Origin: an uncultured Caldilineaceae bacterium
GTDB lineage: Bacteria > Chloroflexota > Anaerolineae > Caldilineales > Caldilineaceae
Direction of reading: 5' to 3'
Length of the DNA: 64,000 bases
NCBI GenBank assembly: GCA_951812725.1
Contig: OX638330.1
Span: 5,621,405 to 5,685,404 of the forward strand
The translations under genes and the position numbers were made by a program. Every line of letters begins with the position of its first letter. Within the stretch, counting starts at the first letter, position 1. This document shows positions 34,461 through 48,280 of the stretch, piece by piece. Below the pieces are notes generated by a model. That model was given only the letters and a program-made list of their open reading frames with translations, was not told the DNA's origin and searched no databases.

Positions 34461-36020
34461 TTGACTGACTCGACAATCGATCCCCGTATCACCGATCTGC
34501 GTCGCCGCAAGGACATGGCCAAGTTGGGCGGCGGTCGCGAACGGATCGAAACACAGCACGCCAAGGGTAGGGCCACCGCACGCGAGCGACTCGAACTGCT
34601 GCTCGATAAGGGCAGTTTCAGGGAAGTGGACGCGCTCGTCACCCACGACAGCCACGACTTTGGCCTCGACAAGCAGCGCATCCCCGGCGACGGTGTCGTA
34701 ACCGGGTTTGGCACTATCGATGACCGTCTCGTCTATGTTTTCTCGCAGGACTTTACCGTCTTCGGTGGCAGTGTCAGCCGTCATCACGCCGCCAAAATCT
34801 GCAAAATTCTGGACATGTCGATGAAGAACGGCGCCGCGGTTATCGGCCTCAACGACTCCGGTGGCGCCCGCATTCAGGAAGGAGTGCTCAGCTTGGCCGG
34901 CTATGCCGACATCTTTTTCCTCAATGTCATGGCCTCCGGTGTCGTGCCCCAGGTCAGCGTCATAATGGGGCCCTGCGCCGGCGGCGCCGTCTACTCGCCC
35001 GCAATCACCGACTTCGTCGTTATGGTAAAAGATACAAGCCATATGTTTGTCACAGGCCCGGATGTGGTGAAAACGGTCACCCACGAGGAAGTCACCTTTG
35101 AAGAGCTCGGCGGCGCCTCAGTCCACGGCAGCAAGTCCGGCGTGGCCCATTTCACCGCCGAAAATGAAGAAGATGCCCTCTTCATCGTGCAACAGTTGAT
35201 GAGCTTCCTGCCCAATAACAATATGGAAGATCCCCCCGTCGTGCCATCCACCGACGATCTTCTGCGTCAGGATGAAGAGCTGGATTCGATTGTGCCCGAC
35301 AACCCCAACCGTCCCTACGACATGAAAGAGATCATCCACCGTATCGTAGACGACGGCCAGTTCCTGGAAGTGCATGAACAGTGGGCGCGCAACGTCATGG
35401 TCGGTTTCGCCCGTCTCGGCGGCCGCTCCATCGGCATCGTCGCCCAGCAACCGGCCGTTCTGGCAGGTGTCCTCGATGTCGATGCCAGTCAGAAAGCGGC
35501 CCGTTTCGTCCGCTTCTGCGACTGCTTCAATATCCCGCTGGTCGTCCTGGAGGATGTGCCCGGATTCATGCCCGGCCTCAACCAGGAGCACGGCGGCATC
35601 ATTCGCCATGGCGCCAAACTGCTCTACGCCTTCTCCGAAGCAACAGTTCCAAAACTGACCGTGATCATCCGTAAAGCCTACGGCGGGGCCTACTGTGTTA
35701 TGAACCCCCGCCACATCGGCGCCGATCTGGTCCTGGCCTGGCCTTCGGCAGAAATCGCAGTGATGGGGCCGGAGGGCGCCGTAAATGTCATTTTCCGCCG
35801 CGAAATCGCGGCCGCCGACGACCCCGTTGCTAAGAGGACCGACCTGGTCGCAGACTATCGAACCCGTTTTGCCAACCCCTACATCGCAGCCGCCAACGGG
35901 TTCATCGACGATGTTATCGAACCGCATGAGTCCCGGCCGCGCTTGATCAACGCACTGGAAATGCTGCAAAATAAACGCGATAAACTCCCGCCCAAAAAGC
36001 ACGGGAACATCCCTCTGTGA
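34461..36020 (+). CDS. pccB: Acyl-CoA carboxylase, carboxyltransferase (beta) subunit
   Basis: A 519-residue carboxyltransferase of the PccB/AccD5 type, which moves CO2 from carboxybiotin to an acyl-CoA. Both crotonase-like halves are present; FGGSVSRHHAAKI, NDSGGARIQEGV, and in the C-half GVLDVDASQKAARFVRFCDCFNIPLV and GIIRHGAKLLYAF. The residue that in actinobacterial enzymes decides propionyl- over acetyl-CoA is Asp there but Cys412 here (GGAYCVM). The start is TTG at 34461, supported by GGAG 6 bases before. The next gene overlaps by 4 bases, and biotin carboxylase and biotin carrier follow. The gene symbol reflects the closest family, not a proven substrate. Confidence 0.9.
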   Translation: MTDSTIDPRITDLRRRKDMAKLGGGRERIETQHAKGRATARERLELLLDKGSFREVDALVTHDSHDFGLDKQRIPGDGVVTGFGTIDDRLVYVFSQDFTVFGGSVSRHHAAKICKILDMSMKNGAAVIGLNDSGGARIQEGVLSLAGYADIFFLNVMASGVVPQVSVIMGPCAGGAVYSPAITDFVVMVKDTSHMFVTGPDVVKTVTHEEVTFEELGGASVHGSKSGVAHFTAENEEDALFIVQQLMSFLPNNNMEDPPVVPSTDDLLRQDEELDSIVPDNPNRPYDMKEIIHRIVDDGQFLEVHEQWARNVMVGFARLGGRSIGIVAQQPAVLAGVLDVDASQKAARFVRFCDCFNIPLVVLEDVPGFMPGLNQEHGGIIRHGAKLLYAFSEATVPKLTVIIRKAYGGAYCVMNPRHIGADLVLAWPSAEIAVMGPEGAVNVIFRREIAAADDPVAKRTDLVADYRTRFANPYIAAANGFIDDVIEPHESRPRLINALEMLQNKRDKLPPKKHGNIPL

Positions 36021-36703
36021 ATCGAACGCCGCTGGGACCGAACGGAGAAAGAAATATCGATCGCTCGACCGGCCAGATCTCCCCCCAGGATCGGGAGCTC
36101 GTCGGACCCCGGCCGCCGATGGCCAGAATCCAGGGACTGCCCCAAATCGAATTTGAGCTGTCCGCCGAACAGTTCTCCCTGATGGGCTTCCCCCGTTTGC
36201 AACAGGGTCTTCCCCTGTCTGCCGTGCTCGATGGCGGCGTGCTGCTGCCGGAACCCGGGCCGGATCCCTGGTACGCCGTGCAAAAAGGGCCGCTGACCTC
36301 CCGTTTTACACAAATCGGCCCCGCGCTGTACGCGTTTGCCGGCCAAATCGTCGAGGCCGATATCCAATACGGCAGCAGCCAGATGGCCGTAGTCGTGGTA
36401 GACTGCGGGTTCGTCACCCTGCGAATCGCCTGCGCACCCAATAGCGACGGCGTCCTGCCGGAAGGAACCTGGGAAACCCGCTACGCGGCCGGCTTTGCGC
36501 CCGTCCAGGCAATTGTGGAAGAGAGTTTCACCTCCCCCGTGGGGCGCACCGTCGATGTCTCCATGTGGGAGTTTCGCCGTCTGCTCCTGTCGCCGGACGA
36601 TAACGCTTTCGGCACCTGGCATACCAGCAGCGAGATCCCACCGGCTCCCTTTACCTGTGACCGGCTGCTGATTCAGGCCCGAGTCCATCGGCAGGGATTC
36701 TGA
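36017..36703 (+). CDS. Unknown protein inside the acyl-CoA carboxylase operon
   Basis: A 228-residue protein starting at a GTG that overlaps the stop of pccB (GTGA). I do not recognise a family. The first 40 residues are polar; then a mostly beta-rich body with YAVQKGPLTSRFTQIGPALYAFAGQIVEADIQYGSSQMAVVVVDCGFVTLRIAC runs from about 85 to 140, ending in a polar Arg-rich tail. No signal peptide or membrane helix. The tight coupling between the carboxyltransferase and the biotin carboxylase gene, with 128 bases after it, suggests a role in this pathway: an assembly factor, an adaptor or a hydrolase-like accessory. No catalytic motif visible. Confidence 0.7.
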   Translation: MNRTPLGPNGERNIDRSTGQISPQDRELVGPRPPMARIQGLPQIEFELSAEQFSLMGFPRLQQGLPLSAVLDGGVLLPEPGPDPWYAVQKGPLTSRFTQIGPALYAFAGQIVEADIQYGSSQMAVVVVDCGFVTLRIACAPNSDGVLPEGTWETRYAAGFAPVQAIVEESFTSPVGRTVDVSMWEFRRLLLSPDDNAFGTWHTSSEIPPAPFTCDRLLIQARVHRQGF

Positions 36704-36831
36704 TATGCCCATCACATCGGCTTTCATCGGCCCCGGAAGAAGAGACGGCGGTGAGGCGAGAACGAGTACAATACATAGTGTCTTCGAACACGCTCTTCTT
36801 GAAATAGACGTAAGTATCTGAGGATCTGAGC

Positions 36832-38340
36832 ATGTTTAAGAAAGTTCTGGTTGCGAATCGAGGCGAAATCGCCGTGCGGGTGTTGCGGGCTTGTGAAGAG
36901 CGGGGCATCGCCACCGCTACCGTCTTCTCAGATGTGGACCGGACTGCCCTTCACGTACGCTACGCCGACGAGGCCTACCATATCGGCCCGGCCCCCAGCC
37001 GCGACAGCTACCTGCGCATTGATAAGATAATCGATGTGGCGCGCAAGGCCGGCGTTGATGCTGTCCACCCCGGCTACGGCTTTCTGGCAGAAAACGCCGA
37101 ATTCGCCGCCGCCTGCGCAGACGTCGGCATTACATTTATCGGGCCGTCACCCGATGCCATCGCCAAAATGGGGGACAAACAGACCGCGCGCGAAACCGTC
37201 GCCAAAAACAATGTGCCGCTCGTGCCCGGTTCGCCCAAGGGCATGCGAGATGAAGAACTCAGAGCGACCGCCATTCAGATCGGGTTCCCCCTGATGATCA
37301 AGGCCACCGCCGGCGGCGGCGGCAAAGGGATGCGCGTGGTTCACGACCCCAACCAATTTACAAGCGCCCTGTTGGCTGCCCGGCGCGAAGCCATTGGCGC
37401 CTTCGGCAATGGCGAGGTCTACCTCGAAAAATACATCTCCAGCGCCCGCCATATCGAAGTGCAGATCCTGGCCGACAGTTACGGCAATACAATTCACCTC
37501 GGCGAGCGGGAATGCTCCATCCAGCGCCGGCACCAGAAGCTTATCGAAGAGGCGCCCAGCGTCGCCGTCGACGAAAACCTGCGCCAGGAACTCGGACGCG
37601 TTGCCGTGGCCGCCGCCGAATCGGTGGAATATGTCAACGCCGGCACTATTGAATTCCTGTTCGATGCCAAGGAAGATAAATTCTACTTTCTCGAGATGAA
37701 TACCCGGCTCCAGGTGGAGCATCCGGTCACCGAATTCGTGACCGGGGTCGATATTGTCAAAGAACAGTTGACCATCGCCGCCGGCCGGCGCATGCGCTAC
37801 CGTCCCGAAGATATCCGGCCCAAGGGCTGGTCGATTGAGTGCCGCCTTACCGCCGAGGACCCATTCAACAATTTCATGCCCAACAGCGGCGTCGTCACCT
37901 ACCTCAAAGAGCCCACCGGACCAGGTGTGCGCGTCGAAAGCGCACTCTACCGCGGCTACGAAATCAGCCTTTTCTACGATCCCATGGTCGCCAAACTGAT
38001 CGTATGGGGCGAAAACAGGGCCGAAGCGATCTTGCGTATGCGCCGCGCCCTGAACGAATATCGCATCAGTGGCATCAAAACATCGATACCATTCCATCAG
38101 GAAATTATGGACAGCACCGAATTCATCTGGGGAACATTCGATACCGGATTCCTCGACCGTCGCCGGCTGGTGGCAAGAAACGAACCCGACCTGGAGCAGG
38201 CGCGTATTGCAGCCGTAGCCGCCGCGCTGGTGGCGCATGAAGAGGGCCGCCGCGCCGTCAATATCGGTGGGAATGATAACAACGCCGCCAGCCCCTGGAA
38301 GGAGGCCGGCCGCCTGAGAGGGATGGGAGGGCGGTGGTGA
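36832..38340 (+). CDS. accC: Acetyl/propionyl-CoA carboxylase, biotin carboxylase subunit
   Basis: ATP-grasp biotin carboxylase of 502 residues. The N-terminal KVLVANRGEIAVRVLRAC (4-21), the glycine loop GGGGKGMR (161-168), the ADP-binding LEKYI at 198-202, ERECSIQRRHQK (225-236), and the catalytic TRLQVEH (291-297) are present. The C-terminal domain of about 60 residues after 450 is short and degenerate. There is no fused biotin carrier, which is instead the next gene, overlapping by 7 bases. A GAGGA lies before the ATG. Confidence 0.93.
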   Translation: MFKKVLVANRGEIAVRVLRACEERGIATATVFSDVDRTALHVRYADEAYHIGPAPSRDSYLRIDKIIDVARKAGVDAVHPGYGFLAENAEFAAACADVGITFIGPSPDAIAKMGDKQTARETVAKNNVPLVPGSPKGMRDEELRATAIQIGFPLMIKATAGGGGKGMRVVHDPNQFTSALLAARREAIGAFGNGEVYLEKYISSARHIEVQILADSYGNTIHLGERECSIQRRHQKLIEEAPSVAVDENLRQELGRVAVAAAESVEYVNAGTIEFLFDAKEDKFYFLEMNTRLQVEHPVTEFVTGVDIVKEQLTIAAGRRMRYRPEDIRPKGWSIECRLTAEDPFNNFMPNSGVVTYLKEPTGPGVRVESALYRGYEISLFYDPMVAKLIVWGENRAEAILRMRRALNEYRISGIKTSIPFHQEIMDSTEFIWGTFDTGFLDRRRLVARNEPDLEQARIAAVAAALVAHEEGRRAVNIGGNDNNAASPWKEAGRLRGMGGRW

Positions 38341-38831
38341 AATACTTTTCCAGTGTCGGCGACCATACCTTTGAAATTGAGATCAACGAGGATGAAGTGT
38401 TGGTCGACGGCGAACCGATCACTGTTGACCTGCGCCAGAGCGGCGTTACCCAGCTATACAGCCTGCTGTTGGACGGCGCAAGTTTCGAAATGTTGGTCGA
38501 GGAAACACCGCAGGGCCACGATGTGACGCTCCGGGGTGAGCAGTTCCGCGTGCAGATAGAAGATGAACGCACGCGGCGCCTCAATGCAGGCCGCCAAGGG
38601 CCGGCAGTGCCACAGGGCGACCTGGCCGTCAGAGCGCCTATCCCAGGCATGATCGTGAAAGTGCTGGTGCAAGATGGCGATGAGCTCATCGAAGATCAAC
38701 CGCTGATGATCCTGGAAGCAATGAAAATGGAGAATGAGATTCGCGCCGTGCGCTCGGGCGTGGTGCGTAAAGTAGAAGTCACGGCCGGCCAGAGCGTTGA
38801 ACAGGACGCAGTACTGATCGTAATCGGATAG
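38334..38831 (+). CDS. accB: Biotin carboxyl carrier protein
   Basis: A 165-residue biotin carrier. The biotinyl-domain motif EAMKM is at 128-132 with Lys131 as acceptor, preceded by the APIPGMIVKVLVQDGD strand pattern. Its N-terminal half has the DUF2118/OadA-type beta region (YFSSVGDHTFEIEI) linking to a short Arg-rich linker. The start is GTG at 38334, with a GGGAGG just before, so it overlaps the end of accC by 7 bases. It is the substrate of the biotin ligase at 32032. Confidence 0.9.
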   Translation: MVKYFSSVGDHTFEIEINEDEVLVDGEPITVDLRQSGVTQLYSLLLDGASFEMLVEETPQGHDVTLRGEQFRVQIEDERTRRLNAGRQGPAVPQGDLAVRAPIPGMIVKVLVQDGDELIEDQPLMILEAMKMENEIRAVRSGVVRKVEVTAGQSVEQDAVLIVIG

Positions 38832-38901
38832 CTCGCCTCTTGTATCCAAAGACTTTCCTTTAAGCATCGCGAAACTAAGTGAAATTCAACCTGATCTGCA
38901 T

Positions 38902-38930
38902 TTGACAGGTCAAAAGCCGTGTGATATATT
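38902..38930 (+). promoter_or_regulatory. rRNA operon promoter
   Basis: TTGACA at 38902-38907, a 17-base spacer, then TATATT at 38925-38930, 279 bases before the 16S gene. Near-consensus sigma-70 spacing and boxes. Transcription would start about 38937, giving a leader of roughly 270 bases, enough for the usual antitermination signals, which I cannot assign exactly. Confidence 0.85.
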
Positions 38931-39208
38931 GAGGAAACCTGCACAAAACAAGAATTTATTTGTCAGGGATTTGCAACTGTAGTAGGGTAGTAAGGTTGCG
39001 GCACATTAACAGTTGAAGAGTGGCAAGATAAACGAAGTCCAGCAAGCTTGAGAAGGCAGCTTCTGGGATGGGGCGTAGGCGCAGGTAATGCGGATGCGTT
39101 TTTTCTTGGGAGCGAGTCAATGATGAGTTGGAAGTAGCTTTGCGTAGAAGAGTGGTCGTACGATTGCGTTCTGGGCGTAAGAGGGATGCGAGAGTAACGG
39201 CTGCGAAA

Positions 39209-40732
<1,524 letters not shown>

Positions 40733-40877
40733 AGGAAGACCGGACGTCACTGTGGAGACGGCATCGCCGTTGTAGAAACAGAAACGTCTGCAGCAGCAAA
40801 GTTTGCACAGGATACGGTTATCTTGCCACTTTTCAGGGGTTAACGTGCCTCTGTTGCATCAAAAGGGCAAGTGGAAT

Positions 40878-40951
<74 letters not shown>

Positions 40952-41194
40952 CCTCGTTAAGCAAAAGCAAGCAGAATTCGCAGACGCTGACGATGGCAGC
41001 AAGCCAAGGCCCTGACAGGCCCGGCTGGAACAATGCGGAAGGTCGGAAGTCAATCGGCCGGCCGTCTGCCAGAAGGTTGTGTAGTAAGTAGTAGCAGGAA
41101 TGGCACATTAAGAACTGAATAGGATAGAGAAGAACTGCTGTAGGAGTAGGAAGGAGTGCAGCGGCTGCGAGGTCGTTGTATTCGACACACAGCA

Positions 41195-44133
<2,939 letters not shown>

Positions 44134-44312
44134 GTGTGTATCTTGCGCCTGTAGCAGTACTTCTCAATCCTGTTCAGTTCTTAGTGTGTCAATATATCTG
44201 CTGTGCCCATGCGAGTGAATCTTTGCCAGCGCCCCTGCACCTTAACGCAGCGGCCACGACAAATACCACATATGCACAACATCCACTCGCATCATAACCG
44301 TGCAAGAATAGA

Positions 44313-44433
44313 GGAGTTGGTGGCAAGAGCGGTGGGGAAACACCCGGTCCCATCCCGAACCCGGTCGTAAAGTCCACCAGCGTCGATGGTAGTGCGGGGG
44401 CGACCCCGTGTGAGAGTAGACCGCTGCCAACCT
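44313..44433 (+). rRNA. rrf: 5S ribosomal RNA
   Basis: About 120 bases beginning around GAGTTGGTGGC and ending GCTGCCAACCTC, whose ends pair. The internal CCCATCCCGAACCCGG loop and the TAGTGCGGGGGCGACCCCGTGTGAGAGTAG stem are canonical. A pyrimidine run CCTCCTCTTTCTTT follows and could end the operon transcript. Confidence 0.92.
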
Positions 44434-44710
44434 CCTCTTTCTTTAACCCTCCACTAAAGAAAACTTCTCTTCTGGACAACCCGCTACCTTGTGATACAAT
44501 GTGCGCAGACATCAATCTGCCCCGGTCTGCGATCTAATCCATGGATGATATCCCTCCTGAACCCGGATTTATACCATCCTTATCCCCGCTCAGTTTCGCT
44601 GTCTCTCTTGCGCTTAACCAAATAATCGACGCGTTCTCCCCCTTGGCAGCATGCCATAGGCGGACTCTGCGCGCACCGCTTCCTCCCCCCACAGCACAGG
44701 AGCTTCCTGC

Positions 44711-46171
44711 ATGACAGTTGCCGCCGTCATCCTGGCCGCCGGGTTCGGAACCCGCATGAAATCGAAACTGCCTAAATCTCTGCACCCTCTGGCCGGCCGG
44801 CCCCTGATCGAGTGGTCTCTGCAAGCGGCAGAAGGGCTTTCTGACCTTCCGCCGGTTGTTGTCGTCGGTCATGGAAAAGAACAAGTGCAAAATGTCCTCG
44901 GCGAGCGCGTCCACTACTGCCTGCAGAAGGAACTTCTCGGCACCGGCCACGCCTTGATGCAAGCCAAAGAACTCCTGTATCAGAGGGCCGATCATGTGCT
45001 GGTCCTCTACTCGGATATGCCCCTTCTGCGTCCCGAAACACTGGCAAGCTTGACCCAAAGTCTCGCCTGCAGTACACAACCGCAGCAAAAGCCAACCGCG
45101 CTCTCCCTTTTGACGGTCGAGCGCAAAGAGGCCCAGGGCTTTGGCAGGATCGTGCGCGACAAGAACGGGGCTGTCCACAAAATCGTGGAAGAGGTGGACT
45201 GCACGCCGGAACAACTGGCTGTTCGCGAGTTGAATCCTGGTGTCTACTGCTTTAATGCCCAATGGCTCTGGCAAAATATCTCCCTGCTTGCGCCCAACTC
45301 TAACGGGGAATACTATCTGACCGACATGGTTGAAATCGCCGTCGAACAGGGCCAGGCGATCGAAACCATTGCCGCCGCGCCCGAAGAGACATTCGGCATC
45401 AATGACCGCAGCCAGTTGGCCGCCGCCGCACAGGCGCTGCGCCAACGTATCAATACCGAACACATGCTGTCCGGTGTCACCATTGTCGATCCCGCCTCCA
45501 CATATATCGATGCTGAAGTGACAATCGGTCAGGACTCCACTATCTATCCGGGAACCCATCTGCAAGGGCGCACCAACGTTGGCGAAGGCTGCCGCATCGG
45601 GCCGAACAGCCGGATCGTCGACAGCGCAATCGGCGACGACTGCCGGGTTGAATACAGCGTCATCGAGCAGGCCACGATGGAGCGCGGCAGCGAAGTCGGC
45701 CCCTTTGGCCATCTGCGGCCGGGCGCCCATCTCGGCGAAGATGTGCACATGGGCAACTTCGGCGAAGTGAAAAACAGCCACTTGGGCAAAGGCGTCAAAA
45801 TGGGTCATTTCAGCTATATTGGGGATGCCACCGTTGGCGAAAATGTAAATATCGGCGCCGGCTCCATCACCTGTAATTTCGATGGCGTCTCAAAGAACCG
45901 TACAATTCTCGGCGATGATGTCTTTCTCGGCAGCGATACCCTCCTGGTTGCCCCCGTTACGCTTGGCGCCCGCGCCCGCACCGGCGCCGGCTCTGTCGTA
46001 ACCAGAGATGTGGACGAGGATGCGCTCGTCTACGGCGTGCCCGCAAGACGCCCGCGTCCCGCCGAACCGGCTGATTCAAGCACGGCCGCCCCTGCGCGAC
46101 CGGGTACCGCCACCGGGGAGGAGGCCGCCGCTGGCCCAATCGCCTCCCAATCGAAGAAGAAGCAAGAGTGA
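44711..46171 (+). CDS. glmU: Bifunctional UDP-GlcNAc pyrophosphorylase / GlcN-1-P acetyltransferase
   Basis: Makes UDP-N-acetylglucosamine for cell-envelope glycans from glucosamine-1-phosphate in two steps. The N-terminal nucleotidyltransferase domain has LAAGFGTRMKSKLPKSLHP (8-26), the QKELLGTGHA strand at about 71-81 and YSDMPLL (about 99-105). The C-terminal half is a left-handed beta helix of hexapeptide repeats (IGPNSRIVDS, IGAGSITCNFDG, and so on) with the acetyltransferase His in GPFGHLRPG (about 334-342). The final 35 residues are a Pro/Ala/Glu tail. A strong AGGAG precedes the ATG. It follows the rRNA operon but is not part of it. Confidence 0.95.
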   Translation: MTVAAVILAAGFGTRMKSKLPKSLHPLAGRPLIEWSLQAAEGLSDLPPVVVVGHGKEQVQNVLGERVHYCLQKELLGTGHALMQAKELLYQRADHVLVLYSDMPLLRPETLASLTQSLACSTQPQQKPTALSLLTVERKEAQGFGRIVRDKNGAVHKIVEEVDCTPEQLAVRELNPGVYCFNAQWLWQNISLLAPNSNGEYYLTDMVEIAVEQGQAIETIAAAPEETFGINDRSQLAAAAQALRQRINTEHMLSGVTIVDPASTYIDAEVTIGQDSTIYPGTHLQGRTNVGEGCRIGPNSRIVDSAIGDDCRVEYSVIEQATMERGSEVGPFGHLRPGAHLGEDVHMGNFGEVKNSHLGKGVKMGHFSYIGDATVGENVNIGAGSITCNFDGVSKNRTILGDDVFLGSDTLLVAPVTLGARARTGAGSVVTRDVDEDALVYGVPARRPRPAEPADSSTAAPARPGTATGEEAAAGPIASQSKKKQE

Positions 46172-46281
46172 ACCTTACGAAGTATAATGTTGCATCCCAG
46201 CCTTTAGGGTCGAATTTTTCCGTCATACTGCCTGCGCTCGGCTCGGCATCGCGCAAGGCATCGTAGAAAAAGGAGTCACTT

Positions 46282-47631
46282 GTGGATGTGGAACCTGCAT
46301 GGCTGATCGCGGCGCTCTTGCTGCCTCTATTAACGATCGGCTTTGTAGCTGCCGCCGAAGTATCGCTGTCGGCAGCATCTAGAAGCCGTATTCGAGAACT
46401 TCTCGCCAGCGGCAATCAGCGGGCCAAGCTGATCGACCAGATGCTCTCAAACCCGGCCCGTTTTCTCTCCACCCTGCTGATCCTCAAGAGCCTTGCGTAT
46501 ATTGCCGCAGGCTCCATGACCGTCTGTCTGGCAATGACCCTCCAATGGTCTGATGTCGGCGTCAGCGCCGCAGTGGGCCTGATCTGGCTCCTGCTTCTTG
46601 CCATCCAAATCGTCGCCCGCGGTTGGGCGCTGCGACAGCCGGAAACGGTCGCCCTCTCCATCGCCCGTACCGTCGACCTCGTGGCTGTAGTTCTCGCCCC
46701 GCTGTCGATTCTGCTGCGTCGCCTGGCCTCCTCCGCACGGGGAGACGAAGACGAAGTGACCGCGGAAAGCGTCTTTCTCAGCGAAGATGGCCTGCGCTTC
46801 CTGATTCATGTGGGCGAAGGCGAGGGAGTGATCGAAGAAGACGAGAAGCAGATGATCGCCGGCATCTTTGAATTCGGCGAGACGACCGTGCGCGAAATCA
46901 TGGTGCCCCGGCTCGACATCGTGGCGGTAGAAGTGACCGCGCCGCTCAGTCAAGCGCTCGATCTGATTATCGGCAATGGACACAGCCGCATTCCCGTCTA
47001 TGAAGACAGCATTGACCATCTGCTCGGTGTCCTCTATGCCAAAGATCTCCTGCTCTGTCTGCGCGACGGCAGTCAGGATATTTCCGTTCGTCAACTGCTG
47101 CGCAAAGCCTACTTTGTGCCTCAGAGCAAAAAACTGGACGAGCTTTTCGAGGAAATGCAGGCACACCGCATCCACATGGCCCTGGCCGTGGATGAGTACG
47201 GCGGCACAGCCGGGCTCGTTACGATTGAAGACCTGCTCGAGGAGATCGTCGGTGAAATTCAGGATGAGTACGATTCGGAAGAGCCGCAACTGAAAAAGCT
47301 GGCCCCCGAAATCTACATCTTTAATGCCCGTTACGATATCGATGAGGTGTCCCGGCTTATCGACGTCGACCTGTCCGCCGGCCGTGAAAATATCGATACC
47401 CTGGGCGGTTTCATTTACAGCCAACTGGGGCGGGTGCCGGAGCAGGGCGAAAGCATACAGTTCAAAGACTGGCGTTTCACCGTCCTGTCGGTTGATTCCC
47501 GCCGTATCGAAGAGGTCCGTGTCGAGCCGCACCACAGTGCAGACAACAATGCCCAGATCTTGAACCAGCCTGAGTCCGAAGAACAACCCGAGGACACCAC
47601 AGGCCCCGGCTACTTGCAGTCGGCTGCCTGA
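46282..47631 (+). CDS. CNNM/CBS-domain membrane protein (HlyC/CorC family)
   Basis: A 449-residue protein of the CNNM/CorB transporter-regulator group: an N-terminal DUF21-like membrane region of three or four helices (residues 5-140, with TIGFVAAAEVSLSAASRSR at the start), two CBS domains (about 185-320, with IFEFGETTVREIMVPR and VDEYGGTAGLVTIEDLLEEI), and a CorC/HlyC transporter-associated domain (about 345-420, FNARYDIDEVSRLI). Related proteins export Mg2+ or other divalent ions. The start is GTG with an AAAAAGGAG 7 bases before. No ion selectivity can be read from the sequence. Confidence 0.87.
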   Translation: MDVEPAWLIAALLLPLLTIGFVAAAEVSLSAASRSRIRELLASGNQRAKLIDQMLSNPARFLSTLLILKSLAYIAAGSMTVCLAMTLQWSDVGVSAAVGLIWLLLLAIQIVARGWALRQPETVALSIARTVDLVAVVLAPLSILLRRLASSARGDEDEVTAESVFLSEDGLRFLIHVGEGEGVIEEDEKQMIAGIFEFGETTVREIMVPRLDIVAVEVTAPLSQALDLIIGNGHSRIPVYEDSIDHLLGVLYAKDLLLCLRDGSQDISVRQLLRKAYFVPQSKKLDELFEEMQAHRIHMALAVDEYGGTAGLVTIEDLLEEIVGEIQDEYDSEEPQLKKLAPEIYIFNARYDIDEVSRLIDVDLSAGRENIDTLGGFIYSQLGRVPEQGESIQFKDWRFTVLSVDSRRIEEVRVEPHHSADNNAQILNQPESEEQPEDTTGPGYLQSAA

Positions 47632-47682
47632 CAACATGGTACGCGCCCCCGCCCGGAAACGGCGCACAGAAAGGAAGCTATC

Positions 47683-48069
47683 GTGAACGCGACTGTATCC
47701 CCGCAGCAACTTGTCGCCGCGGCCCAATCCGCCCGCAAACAGGCGTATGCCCCATATAGCAACTACGCCGTCGGCGCCGCCGTATTGACCGAAAACGGGG
47801 AAATCATACCGGGATGTAACGTTGAAAACGCCTCCTATGGGGGCGCCATCTGCGCCGAGCGCGTCGCGCTCACATCCGCCATCGCCCAGGGCAAACGGCG
47901 CCTGACTGCCATCGCCGTCGTTACCGTGGATGGCGGCTCGCCCTGCGGCTTCTGCCGTCAGGTGATGGTTGAACTCGGGGCAGAAATGGACGTGTATATC
48001 GGCGACGCGGCCGGCAACTTCCGCAGCACGACCGTGCGCGCGTTGCTGCCCGACGCCTTCGGCGCCTGA
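47683..48069 (+). CDS. cdd: Cytidine deaminase
   Basis: Homotetrameric-type zinc enzyme of 128 residues that deaminates cytidine and deoxycytidine in pyrimidine salvage. The active site is CAE (Cys57-Ala-Glu59) and PCGFC (Cys88, Cys91), three zinc-binding Cys in total, with NVENASYGG (46-54) for ribose binding. Starts at GTG 47683 after AAAGGAAG. It lies about 4.2 kb before two nucleoside-type ABC permeases, in keeping with nucleoside uptake and breakdown. Confidence 0.93.
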   Translation: MNATVSPQQLVAAAQSARKQAYAPYSNYAVGAAVLTENGEIIPGCNVENASYGGAICAERVALTSAIAQGKRRLTAIAVVTVDGGSPCGFCRQVMVELGAEMDVYIGDAAGNFRSTTVRALLPDAFGA

Positions 48070-48280
48070 CGACCATCGCATAGTGTCCCCGCCGACGCAG
48101 CCTGCCGTCACTTTTGCAATTCAGAAAAATTCGGAGCGCACCGTGCAAAGTGCCCCCCGCAGGGCATCCGTCCGCAAAACGGCCCAGCGCACTTCTTCGA
48201 GCGCCCGACAAGGTCCTCTTGCCCGAATGAAATGAAAGCCGGCCGTAGGTATTGGACCGGTTCCAGCGAGCAATAATCTG

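Noticed and set aside
44534..45808. Long minus-strand frame of 424 codons opposite glmU
   Set aside because: It mirrors the glmU coding sequence; glmU has full family motifs, and the reverse frame has none.
46447..48111. Long minus-strand frame of 554 codons opposite the CBS protein and cdd genes
   Set aside because: Shadow of two clearly identified genes on the other strand.
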